DNA of 64,000 bases. Origin: Elmis aenea. Taxonomy: Eukaryota > Arthropoda > Insecta > Coleoptera > Elmidae. The notes under the pieces were generated by a model. It was not told the DNA's origin and did no database searches. It saw only the letters and a program-made list of their open reading frames with translations. Where the stretch lies: positions 13,350,159-13,414,158 of the forward strand of contig OX393580.1 in NCBI GenBank assembly GCA_947652605.1, in the 5' to 3' direction. Of the stretch, positions 23,340 through 35,217 are shown in pieces. How positions within the stretch are numbered: the first letter of the stretch is position 1; every line of letters starts with the position of its first letter. A program made the position numbers and the translations under genes.

Positions 23340-24832
23340 CAGAACTGACCAAGTGGGGGCTGCAGTGGGTGCAATTCACCCGCGCCCCCAACTTAGGGAG
23401 CCCCAAAATGGCATCTATTAAATGATTTTGTAAATTTCGTGCCACTGAAAAGAAATATTTATCGGTTAGAATGTAATAAAAACTTTCAAAATTAAAATAA
23501 AAAACTAACGAAAAGCAATAGTTGTATAAAACAGTGGATAACAAGGGCAGAAACAGAAACAGTACAAACTGTACATGCCATAATGTCGTTTTTGAAATAG
23601 AAAGCAAATAAAAAATTAATTGTTGCAAAATACTTATACACAAGAAGATAATAAATTTATAGCTTCAAAGACATGACATTAGCATCAGCTTTTTTATTTA
23701 TAAAATCAGAGCAACACATACTTTAACATTTAAGAAAATTGAATTTGAAAATTATTAAATGAAAGTAAGAAAATTGTTCAAGGACTAAGTGGAAGTGAGG
23801 AGTTTCATTTTTATTCTCCTATTTTTAAATGATAATTCATTATTATAATTACATTATTTTTCATTTTGAAATAAACAAAAACAATTACTGTTTTTTACCA
23901 AGTATAATGTTAAAAATAGTTCCTCCTGTGTACATTAAACTTGTTATTTTACTGTAAAAAAAATCTTTTGCTGGCAAATAATCTTTATTCTACTGTGAAT
24001 GTAACTTTGTACTGAAGATATTTTGATTTGCATTTTTTTTTACTGAGCATTCTTCTTCTTTGGCCTAGTATTTAGATATTTTTCACTATCTCAATAAATC
24101 CTAGCCATTTATCAAATAGACGTACGATTTAAATCTGTTGTTAAATTTTAGAAGAGTATTAGAAAAATATGTAAATAAATTTTATGAACAAATTTTGGTG
24201 TTCCAAATGAAAAAGAATTTTAATATAAAATATAATAAAATTAAAATCCCCATTCAAAATCAAACCATCAATCTGCTTAAATTAATCCAAAGCAATATTT
24301 ATTATGAAATTTTTCCCAACGACCCAACGTTTACATTGCCCTTAGAATTTTATTTAACACTTCTGGTCACTGCGGCCAGTGCAGAATGATCGTTTTAAAA
24401 TTATTTAAAACATACATCAGCATCAGATATGTCTCAACAGAGACTTAATTCTTTAGCAATATTATCTATCGAAAATACAGAAGTTGAAATGACAGACTTT
24501 GAAGATTTAATTGCAAAATTTGTTCAATGCCCAACTCCTAAAACTGATAAAAGTCTTACAGAATGAAAAAATATTTCAATTATTGTGTGTTTGTTGTATT
24601 ATTTTTGTTTATAAACTTATTATATAATGCAGTAAATACCAACCCAAAATATTGGATATAGAAATAACTGAGTTTTTTATAAATCTTAATTTATTACAAT
24701 TTTATGATTTTCGTGTATATTTAATTATTCAAATTTAATTAATTTAATGTAAAAATTTTCCAAATGAAAATTTTATAGGGGCCCCAATAAAAGTTTTTGC
24801 ACCTGGGCCCGACATATAGATGAGCGGCCCTG
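23340..24832 (+). mobile_element. hAT element, degenerate (1.49 kb)
   Basis: The right end GAGCGGCCCTG and the left end CAGAACTGACC are weakly inverted, but the flanking octamers TTTGTAAG (23,332-23,339) and TTTGTAAA (24,833-24,840) differ at one base only. Inside is a hAT transposase remnant on the plus strand. Sub-terminal GGGCCC and GGGGCGCGGG-type words are as in the other hATs here. Confidence 0.7.
24138..24543 (+). pseudogene. hAT transposase C-terminal remnant
   Basis: Codes for LPLEFYLTLLVTAASAE, then a stop, then after a shift MSQQRLNSLAILSIENTEVE and a short acidic/basic tail ending at 24,566. This is the order of the hAT dimerisation region (TAASAERSFS, then RLNSLAIL...IE). The stop at the ERSFS point and the missing N-terminus make it a dead fragment. 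Confidence 0.75.
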
Positions 24833-25987
24833 TTTGTAAATTCAATAAATAATAAACTTTCATGCAAAAAATGTTCTGTTTACCACATGTTTATTCAATA
24901 TTTAGAGTGAATACAGTACACAACTAATTCAGTTTCACTACAACCGCATTCTTATAAAAAAACAAAAATGATTTATTACTAGTCGTCCAACGTTACAAAA
25001 TATCTTAACTAATATTGTAAAAAAAAGGCAAAGCATATCTTTGAATATGTCTTTTTAGCCACAAAAGCTAATAGATTAAATCATCTACAAAAATAATTTC
25101 CATAAGATGAATATTTATGTATGTGTATAGAATCAATGTTAGTAGTATCACTAACTTTTCAATACTATGCTTGCGATGCATATAAAATAAGGTAAAAGTT
25201 TGTTTTGATCTATGTTATATCTTATATCTAATACTTTTAACAAATGGTTTTATATCTGAACTAAATAGTTTAATACGATTATTATGCATCATTTTTCATT
25301 TATTGCATATCTCTAGATATAACAAAGAAAAAATCTAGCAGTTTGGGACACTAAAAAGCTTAAAATTATTTTTAAAAAATCATGTATGGTGGAGTCGTTT
25401 CACTGATAATGCAAAATTAAATGTACACATTCAAAATTGTAAATAAAAAATTTTACAAATAATAACTCAAATAGAAGTTAATATCAAGGAATCAAGGATT
25501 GTTTTGAAAGATTGAATTAAAAAAAAAAAGTATTGAGCAACATGATCATTAACCTTTATTATTGTAATTTGTAACAATTCACTGTTTCTTATTATAACTC
25601 AGTTCGCGAAGCGCTAATTTGGTAAAAAAAAAAAAAAGTTTAAAAATACAGCGCTGAAACAAATCACTTTAAGTTATTGCTATTGCTTAATGTAAAAATT
25701 ACCAAATAAATATTTATTACTTGAACAAAGCCTTAATTCGTTTTCTTGTAACTTTTGTCATTATACATAATATAATAATAATAATTCTAAATGTGGATAA
25801 ACGCCAGCAGTTAGGCAACTAATCTTACACTAAAATTGTGTAATACCAACATTATAGTTTACAAACATAAAACCACAACAACGAAATGTTACCATAGAGT
25901 TAAAATGGTCAAGGATTTACGCTTAACTGTAAATAAAAGAACGTGAATTAGTAATTCTTTTTTTAACAAGCGAATACAGTCCTAAAA
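24833..25987. other. Intergenic, likely promoter side of the RRM gene
   Basis: AT-rich with no recognised repeat. The 5' UTR and promoter of the gene starting at 25,988 should lie in its right part, but I see no clear core element. Confidence 0.4.
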
Positions 25988-28900
25988 ATGAGTGGCGGTG
26001 ATTACAATTATTACTATCAACAAAGTCAGATGAATTATTCCGGTGTAAGTTGATTTAAGGAAATGTTTAAAAAATATCTGTATGAAACCTGATGTTTATT
26101 TCTTACGCGGTGGATTAACTAATCTTAAATGTACTTTAGCAAGCTGGACAACAATGGGGTAACTGGTCTATGGGACCACAACAATACGCGCAAAATTATT
26201 CTCGAAGTTCAACACCTTACCACGGAAGTTCTTTAAGCCCTATTAGCCACAGCAGTTCGCAAAGTACACCACGATCTCATAACTACCACAGTCCACAATC
26301 AAGCATTGCTAGACCTTTTCATCCACATCTTAGGTAATAATAAATGTCACACGATAGAGAAACATTAGTAACAATATTATTATAGGTACAACACAAATCA
26401 GTACAATGGAAATCAACAAGGTTGGCCAAGAAATCAAAACAATTATAAAAGATCTCGTATGGATTCAGAATCTGAACCGAGAACTAAAACAATAAAAAGA
26501 AAAAAGAAACCACTATCACAAAATGTACCTAGTAAAAAAGACTGGACTATTAAAGATGCCGAAAAAGCTTTGAATGTGGAAAAAGAATATAACAAAAGAA
26601 ATAAAAACACATTAATAATTAAATTTCCTGATCATGAAGTAAATAGAGATGTAGTACTTCAATTTAATGCAGCTATTGATAATGTTTATTTTCAACAACC
26701 ATCAACTCCTAGATTTTGCTTTGTTACTTTAGAGGTTAGCAGAATATTTAATTAATTTGATAGTTTTTCTCCTATTATATATTTTTTTAAATAGTGGTAA
26801 GGTTATTCAATATGCAACATAATTTTAAAAGCTTGTGAAATATCGTTATTTTTTGAGACTCCTGTTTCTGTCAATATTTTTATAAAAACTTAAATTACTC
26901 AAAAACGACTGATTTTAGATAAATAAAAGCTATATATTTTGAAATATAATTCAATTTTAAAACTAAAAATTATAAAATATACTGGGTGTTCTATTTAATA
27001 AAAACAAAACACTGTATGGGTCAATCTAAACAGCTGAATTTTCCTTAGGTATAAACAAATTTTACTACGGTTACCATTGTTGCTATTAAGATTATGATTT
27101 TTATTAATAAATGTAACCACAGTAAAATGTGTTTATACCTAAAGAAGACTCATCTGTTTAGATTGACCCATAGTTGAAAATAATTTAAGGTTATGTAGTA
27201 AATGACCACAAACAACTTTAATTTAAAACTTTTTTTTTGTAAGAGATATTGATCCGTTACGTTACTTTTTGTACACACTGTATACAGTGTGTCCAAAAGG
27301 AATTGTATATGCTATATATCTCGGTAAATATCCACTTTGGGGAAAAGTGTTTTAAATAAAAGTTGTTTGGTACTTGGTTTTCCACCATAAGACAAAATTT
27401 AAATATTTTTTTATCGAATAACAAAAGCGCAATGAAAAACAATTGATTTTTTTTAATGGCAAGGTACCCCTATATTATACTCAGTTGAAAGAGAATTTTT
27501 TTCTCTTTTTAATGATGGGGTCACCTTAAAAATTATGTTTATGCTAAGAGGCCAGAGAATATCAAAAATTTAAAAGTTCGTACCTATTAGAGAAATTACA
27601 ACTGAAATGGTTGGGAATGTTATAAACAGGCTTAAAAACTGAGTTTATCATTGCCAAGCTGTAAATGGTTCACAGTTTGAACACTTATTGTAGATTTCAT
27701 CAAAAAAGTTTAGTTCTTATGATGTTTTTGTTAGAAATAAATACTAATCAATTAAAATAATTTTTGCGTTTTTTTCAAAAAGTTGCTTAAGTAAGGGTAC
27801 CTACTAAAGTTTTGCATCATTGAAAAGAGAAAAAAATTCTCTATCAAATGAGTATAATATAGGGGTACCTTGTCATTTAAAAAAATTTAATTGTTTTTCA
27901 TTGCATTTTTGAAATTCGAAAAAAAATATTTAAATTGGTCTTATGGTGAAAAACTAAGTACCAAACAAATTTTATTTAAAACATTTTTCCCTAAAGTGGA
28001 TATTTATTGAGATATATTCCATTCCTTTTGGGCACACCGTATATAATTCTATTTAGGGTTTTAAAGTTTATATCATCGAATCCAGAACATACGGTAATGG
28101 TCAGATAAAAACATTTGATTGTAATAGCATCAGTAGTATTCCAGATATCTGCCTGTTTTTATACCTTTGCTTAGCACTGTATAATGCTGTAATAAATAAG
28201 TCTACCTAATTTGAAATAAAAAGTACAGAAAATGTAAAATTGTTACTGGACAGACAAAATTTGTGCAACATTGATATCACCCAAATATTCAATACAATAA
28301 TTTAAATTTCTAATGAATTATGATCTCCTCCCAAAGTTTTAAACCATAATAGTGGTATTTTTAAGGCACTAAATAAATAATTTTGTACTTTGACGAACAT
28401 AAAACAACCCATGAAAAAATCGCTGATATCCAATTAAAAGAATAACATATTTTAGGAAACAGCAGATGCTGATGCAGTAATAAGTGCACTTAATCAACAA
28501 AAATTTGGTGATGGTCTTTTATCAGCTGAATATAAAAGAGATAGAGAAGAAGATGTAACAGTTAACGCTGAAGACATTGATCCGCTTACTCTATATGTAG
28601 GTAATCTTGCTCAAGAAATCACTAAAAATGATATGATTACCACTTATCCCAAAAGTAAAAGAATCGATATTGGGTATGCCAAAAAAGGAAAATACACACG
28701 TTACGCATTTGTTACATTTAGGGCAATTGATGATTCGATAGAGGCCTTCAAAAACACTCGTAATATACTTATACACAACAAAAGTATAAATGTACGATTT
28801 AGGCGATTACATGGAACAGTGGGTATGCCTGGAGAATCTAGACCTCAAAACCCACCCAAAAGCCTAACAGATAACGCTACAACAGTACCTAGCAGTATCG

Positions 28901-31900
28901 ATTTAACTTCACCAAATACATCCATAACAGAAATGGACCGTCCACCATCCACAAGTTCGTTAACGAGATTGAATGATTATTCATTAAATGATACAAATAC
29001 AGTAGAAATTAATGCAAATGAAATTAAAAAGGAGCCTCTAGATAATACCGACGAAGACAATAAACCTGTTGTAACGGAATTTACAACACCATTTTTATCT
29101 GGATCGTTGGATGAAATATTTGCACAACACAGGCCAAAAGTTAAAACAGAAGTTAAAGAAGAAGGAAATAGTGAAAACTGTAGCACAAGCAATGGATATG
29201 ATAATGTTGAAAATACAAAACCTGATACGAGTACCGTTAAGTCGGAAAACAGTGATGTCAGTGTAAGAATTAAAGATGAACCAAGATACAGTGGTACGAA
29301 ATTATTAAACCAAATATATAATGTTAGAATGTAACCTGATATTTGTTTTAGATGTAGAATCTGATAATGAATATTTCAGAGATGATTCAGATAGCGATGA
29401 TGGTGATGAACTTACTTCAAGTGCTACGGTAAGTAATAAATTCATTTTAATTATTTATAAAATTATTTACCTGATCTACAGGGTGTCCCAGCCAAGACGA
29501 CTTATTCGATAGCTCTGTTATTAGTAATAATATTAAAAAAAGTTAAATATAAAAGTTGTTTATAGTCATTTACTACATAACCTAAAATTATTTTCAACTA
29601 TACACAGTGTTTTGTTTTTGCGCTCTGATACATAGTTTTTTTATATGGAACACCCTATATATTTTGTAATTTTTGGATGTAAAATTAAATTCTCTTTCAA
29701 AAATATTATAGGCTGTTTATATCTAAAATAAACCGTTTTTGAGTTATTAACGTTTTTTTGAAAATTCTGACAGATGCAGACCTTTATAAAAATATTTATA
29801 TTTATTAACATAAGAACATCAGAGCAATTTACTTTGGTAATTTATTAAACAATAGTGTCATAGTGATCGTTGACGAGTTACATTTTTAAAATAATATACA
29901 GGGTGTTCGTTATACTCGGTCATTTTTGCTAAACTTTAAACGCAGGTAAGTCAATTTTTTTAAATGGAACGCCCAATATATTTTTACATTTTCTTGTAGA
30001 AAATTTAATTATCTTTCAAAGTTGTTAAGGGTGTTTTATGTCTAAATATAATATTTTTGAAGTTATTTCGTTTCTTATGATTATTTGTGAGTATTTTACC
30101 TAAAATATCGGTAGTAGCCTTTGAAAATTCAAAACAATTTGTATGAACTGTCAACCAGAACAGTTAAACGGCAAAATTTAAACTATTATGCCACTAAAAA
30201 TCCATATTTTTTAATAGTTGTAGATACACAGCATAAATGGCATCAAAATTTTCAAAAAAACGTTAATAACTCAAAAACGGTTTATTTTAGACATAAACAA
30301 CCTATAATATTTTTGAAAGGGAATTTAATTTTACATCCAAAAATTACAAAATATATAGGGTGTTCCATATAAAAAAAACTATGGTATCAGAACGCAAAAA
30401 CAAAACACTGTATAGTTGAAAATATATTTAGGTTATGTAGTAAATTATTACAAACAACTTTTATATTTAACTTTTTTTAATATTATTACTAATAACAGAG
30501 CTATCGAATAATTCGTCTTGGCTGGGACACCCTGTATATTTAAATAGAATATGTTAGTAAAAAATTATTTTTTACATACGTTTTTTTTGTTTTATTAAAT
30601 TTTTGTTTATTACATTAAATGAAAATGGAATTAGGCTCAACCCCATTTCTTTTCTTCAGTTTTTAATGTAAAGGAATGACATTTTAGACATATGATATAT
30701 TCATAAAACCTTTACATTGAACATATTTACTCGTTTTGCCAGAAATTATCGCAACTTCGTTATTTCAAACGAAATACCTTATTTATATTGACATTTTTGG
30801 TAAGAGACGCCAATTTTTAATAAAAAACAAAAAAAAAACGCCGCAAGCTGTAACTCCGTTGTTTGTGGTCCGATTTTGATGAACAAAAAAGTAAATGAAA
30901 TGGCTCCTTAAATACTATAAACTGAATTGGATTTCAATTTTTTTCAGGGTCAACTTAAATGTCAAACGATATTCAATTTTTTTTTCAGGGTCAACTTAAA
31001 TGTCAAACGATATTCAATTTTTTTTTCAAATGGCACCATCTATTTTTTTTACTAATTCTGGTATACATTTTTTTTCTGAATGCAATGATGTAATATTAAG
31101 TGAATTTTAGTGCAAAACTAATAAGAAATAAAAAATTAAACTTAAGCAGAAATAAGTTAGGTTTCACAAAATTTTCAAGTGTGCCGTGGAAAACAAAAAA
31201 ATCTGTATCAACAAATGTCATTTAAATACCACACTGACGTTTAAATGACATTTGTTGATTTTTTTGTTTTCCACGAAAATTTTGTGAAACCTAAGTTATT
31301 TCTATTAAAATTTAATTTTTTATTTCTTATTAGTTTTGCACTAAAATCAACTTATTATTACATCATTCCATTCAGAAAAAAAATGTCTACCAGTATTAGT
31401 AAAAAAAAATAGATCGTCCCATTTGAAGAAAAAAAAAATGACTATCATTTGACATTTAAGTTGAACTTGAAAAAAGTTGAAATCTAATTCAGTTTATAGT
31501 ATTTAAGGAGCCATTTCATTTACTTTTTTGTTCATCAAAATCGGACCACAAACAACGGAGTTACAGCCTGCGGCGTTTTTTGTGTGCACCCTGTACAGTG
31601 TGGCGATAATCTACATGTGTTATATAGGTAACTTTGTTATTATAAGAGTTACATAGTCGGTTAAATTAGCAAAGTTGGGCAGAATGTTAAGACAAATATA
31701 ATTCCATTTTGACAATTGATCTACACTTTAATTAGCTTCAAGTTTTGCAAACAGTCTTTTATCTGGCTGCCTTCTATCCATATATGTTAAGAGATATAAT
31801 TCCGATGCTGCGTTTGCATCACGATTACAACTGTAGTAACAAAATAACATATCATTTTTTTCTTCCCACAAATAAGTCATCTATTTTATTTCTTCCCAAC

Positions 31901-32647
31901 TTTATCACAATTACTAAACACATTCGCATCCACAATTAGCAACAAAACAGAACGAACTTTGACAACTGATAAAAAACAAACAATAGATGATCATCCAAAT
32001 CCAAGGCACTCATACTATTTACTAATAATTTTTGTTTTTTGCAAATTTTAAGAAGATTATTAAAAATATTCTCATGATCCACTCACATTTCATTTTTTAA
32101 GATAAACTTTTTACCAAGAAGCCCATTTCGCAACATTTATAGTCTGTTAAAATCTTAAAATTGCCAATACATCTATTATAATTGAAAAAATATTATTCAG
32201 ACATTTGATGACACAGTAAAATTTTATTTATGAAATTATGGCACAATTAAAGGAAAAAATAGATTTTGGTCAAAAAATTATTTAAAGTTTTAAAAATTGC
32301 TTGCTCTTTTTAAAGACACAGTAAAATTTGATTTATGAAATTATGGCACAATTAAAGAAAAAAATAGATTTTGGTCCAAAAATTATTTAAAGTTTTAAAA
32401 ATTGCTTGCTCTTTTTAAAAATGTAAAAATATACACTTAGAATCAAAAAATTATGACCATTGATATTAAATGTTTCTTTTTAGATATTAAAAGTGTACTT
32501 AGGTTCAGATGATCAGGTTTTATGCCTAAATAATGTTTTAAATTTAAATGGAAAAACTAAAGAGATAGTGGAGCCTGATACATTCCCTTCCGGTATTTGT
32601 AAGATAAAATATTGTTTGAATACTATACTATATATATATATATATAC

Positions 32648-32684
<37 letters not shown>

Positions 32685-33046
32685 GGCCCCTGCGCAAGGA
32701 TGACACGCAAAATCGTGAAGCGTTCCTAACCAACAGACTAATAATGTATATTTTATATCGTAAAACATATAACTGTGTTTGTTGCAAAACCGTTTAACAC
32801 TTTTTAGCACTAAAAGTATTATATCACACATACATCACTTCATGTGAACGTAAATCAAAAGCGGTGTTTACCAATAGTGTATAAACGATTTGACGTTTAG
32901 CTGCCATAATTTCAAGTAGTGCACTAAAAATTAAGATCATTATATGAATTAAAACAAAGCACATTTCATCTCAGCTTATTTATGTGATTGTTTATTTTAC
33001 AGAATTTTGGAACGTTATACAAAAGTATGCTCAGCCATGCAGATAA
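25988..33046 (+). CDS. Two-RRM RNA-binding protein, seven exons
   Basis: Deduced exons: 25,988-26,044; 26,140-26,333; 26,386-26,734; 28,456-29,293; 29,352-29,428; 32,484-32,592; 33,003-33,046, together 555 codons plus stop. Exons 1-4 join in frame with standard sites. The exon 4 donor (GTACGA) and exon 6 donor (GTATTT) are weak and could be wrong. Residues 1-100 are rich in Tyr, Gln, Ser, Asn. RRM1 is about 159-228 (RNP2 LIIKFP, RNP1 PRFCFVTLE, split by intron 3). RRM2 is about 244-317 (RNP2 LYVGNL, RNP1 YTRYAFVTF). The C-terminal half is acidic and Ser/Thr-rich with SUMO-type motifs IKKE, VKTE, VKEE and IKDE. I expect a nuclear RNA-binding role. The orthologue is not certain; Painting-of-fourth-like proteins are one candidate to test. 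Confidence 0.75.
26990..27180. repeat. Short inverted repeat in intron 3
   Basis: The arms TGGGTCAATCTAAACAG (27,016) and CTGTTTAGATTGACCCA (27,154) pair, with ACTGGGTGTTCTATTTAATA just outside on the left. It is probably a small relative of the foldback group. Confidence 0.65.
27285..28039. mobile_element. Foldback element in intron 3
   Basis: Left tip CAGTGTGTCCAAAAGGAATT and right tip CATTCCTTTTGGGCACACCG are near complements with TA outside both. The arms pair over most of 755 bases (for example AATTTTTTTCTCTTTTTAAT near 27,494 against its complement near 27,820). It lies wholly inside intron 3 of the RRM gene, in a position to form hairpin RNA within the pre-mRNA. Confidence 0.8.
29479..30534. 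mobile_element. Foldback element in intron 5
   Basis: Left tip CAGGGTGTCCCAGCCAAGAC and right tip GTCTTGGCTGGGACACCCTG are exact complements, with TA at both borders. The arms include TTATTAGTAATAATATTAAA and its complement. An inner tip (CAGGGTGTTCGTTATAC, 29,898) lies within, so the element may be compound. It begins only 50 bases after the exon 5 donor. Confidence 0.85.
30829..31593. mobile_element. Foldback element in intron 5
   Basis: The arms AACGCCGCAAGCTGTAACTC (30,838) and GAGTTACAGCCTGCGGCGTT (31,558) pair, and pairing continues through the ATGGCTCCTTAAATACTATA region. The right tip is GTGCACCCTGTA. A ~50-base direct duplication (TTTCAGGGTCAACTTAAATG, twice) lies at 30,940-31,025. 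The left tip is blurred by A-runs. Confidence 0.75.
32210..32420. repeat. Two-copy tandem repeat, period 105 bp
   Basis: GACACAGTAAAATTT recurs at 32,210 and 32,315. Both copies continue with ATGGCACAATTAAAG and AAAATTGCTTGCTC and differ at a few bases only. It ends just before the acceptor of exon 6 of the RRM gene. Confidence 0.85.
32648..32726 (+). pseudogene. U6 snRNA copy, truncated at both ends
   Basis: The block from TATACTAAAATTGGAACGAT through AAGATTAGCATGGCCCC, GCGCAAGGATGACACGC and GTGAAGCGTTCC matches the universally conserved U6 snRNA, including the ACAGAGA box and the AGC of the catalytic triad. Missing are the 5' stem-loop (about the first 23 nt) and the 3' oligo-U; the 5' side is a TATATA run instead. 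No TATA/PSE promoter is evident at the right distance. It is best read as a U6 retropseudogene in intron 6 of the RRM gene. Confidence 0.9.
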
Positions 33047-35217
33047 AATAAGTTCTTTGAAGAAACAAGCACCTTAATACATTTAACTATAAAACTGTTA
33101 ATAATTGTGAACAATTAATAATCATTTCCAATTATCATTTTATAATTAATTAACGTGTGAATATTTTTAATGCTCCTAATCCTACTACGTTCATTGTGAA
33201 CAAAGACTTGGACTTTACAAAACAAAAATTGTTTATTGCTACATGCAGATTTCTCAGGGATCATTTCCTTATTCAAAGTAGTAGTTAGCTGGTACTACAG
33301 TTTGAAAAACAATTGTGTACTCTTCGGAACTCCAATCCTTTCATGTAAGAACCTCAAGCAATACCTAAGACTTAAGTGACCCATTTTGCTGCCTGTATTG
33401 GTCAGAAGTTGCCAAACAGAAGACCAGAAATGTGTTTTTATTTTCGCCATACATAGTATGAAGAAAGTATTGTTTAAAAAAAAACATTGCTTCCACAAAG
33501 ACTACACGGTAGAGAGGTTGTTGTTTGACAGATTATAATGATAGTTTGCTGTTTGTTAATAAAAAATAATGGATTCTGTAATAATTATTTTTTGATTCAG
33601 AAAAGGATGGTAGTCACTAAAGATACAATGTTTGATTTGTTTTGCTAAGGTATTTTTCTTGGTTCGATCCCTCACATTGATTTGCAAAAATTTAAGAACC
33701 TGCATAACATACGTAAACCAAAGTGAATTTTTCTTATATCCTTTTGTTTTATCGTTTTATCATGTTATCACCTTTTTGGTGTAATTTATAATGTGTAATT
33801 TTTAGACTTAGTTCAGTTGTAATTATGCTACGTAATTGATACCGAACTGATTTGGGTATGTATATCTAGGGTTGCCAACACTGTCATTTTGAGCTGAAAA
33901 TTTCAGGTTTGGCAATCATTCTTTGGGCTTCGGGTTTTCAATACAATTCTTCGTGTTAACTCCAGAGGAAAAGTCGTTGGTAAAAAGTATATTATTGTAT
34001 AAAAAATATATTAAGTTGTTTCATAAAATTACTAATTTTCGAAGAGAGTTATCTGCTAATAGTCTACTCATTTACAAAGACGAAATTTTTAAGGTTTTAT
34101 TTAATGTTATGATTTTTAAACATTAGATATTAAGTTTAAGATTTCTTGTATTTTCCAAAGAAAGTTTTGCTTCTTAATTCCTATGATTTACAAAGGCGCT
34201 ATGCTATTTACAAAATAAAAAATAATTTTTAAAATTATATCTTTATAATGTACAAAAATATTTCACCTTAATCTTTTTTCTATTCCCCCCATACCCATCC
34301 AACCCAAAAATTATTTTTTTCGGGTCAGCATCGGCGCAATGTTAGCAACCCTTGATATATCTTATTTTCCATTTTAAATATGCACATAGGATTAATTAAT
34401 CATATCCTATTTTTGTAGCTTTTAAGTGGATATTTTATAAATTATTTTTATTATTTAAGCACATTTTGTACATCAGGTATTTGTAACATTGTAAATATAG
34501 GCTAATCATTATCAGGTGAGCATTATTACTGATCTTCTGCTTAACATTAAAATACCCATTTATTTTTTTAATTTTTATTTAATGTATCAGCCCAACCTTA
34601 CATATTTTTTAAACTTAAATAGATGATTCCAAAGTGCCACTCATTTTCTTTTGTTTTGAGAATGAGAAATTTCAAGATACAGCTATACACTGTGAAGCAA
34701 TACTAGTTTGTTTTCATAATGATTTTAACTAATTGAAAACGAATAACGGACGATTTAGGGCAAAAAATTCGTCACGCATATTTGAAGGTGAAAATTGCTT
34801 AAATAAGTACACCTTGTATGTTTGAACTACCTAGTAATTATTCCATTACATGACGTTTTTAAATCACTTACGCATGATGTATTAATAAACACATTACTAA
34901 TATATGACTAATATAAAAATTTGTCAATTTTAAATTAGTAAATAAAAACGAGTTTACACTGTGTCGGTTAATTTTTAGGACCACGTAAATAAAGTATTTC
35001 ATCGAAGAAAAAAAAACTATTTAAATTTTTAACTTTAAGTTATAATTGCTTCAATTAAGATAATTCATAATTTTCTACAAAGGCGACAAGGAAGAACATT
35101 TATTTTATAAATGTTACCGTGAACGGCACCGTATACACGATTTTTGACAGTTAACTTTGACAGTTTGTTGTTGAAGGTGTATTGTTTTGTGTTAGTAAGA
35201 ATTGTTTATTAAGTGTA
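33047..35217. other. Intergenic; no gene recognised
   Basis: Lies between the RRM gene and VTA1. It should hold the 3' UTR of the former and the promoter of the latter, but no certain polyadenylation or core promoter signal is seen. The short open frames (33,295-33,498; 33,923-34,126) show no family resemblance. Confidence 0.5.

Noticed and set aside
24138..24389. Host gene coding for an 83-residue protein
   Set aside because: The end TAASAE followed by the shifted remainder shows it to be a hAT transposase relic.
32612..32797. Open frame across the U6-like block
   Set aside because: The frame arises from the TATA run and the snRNA sequence; it is noncoding.
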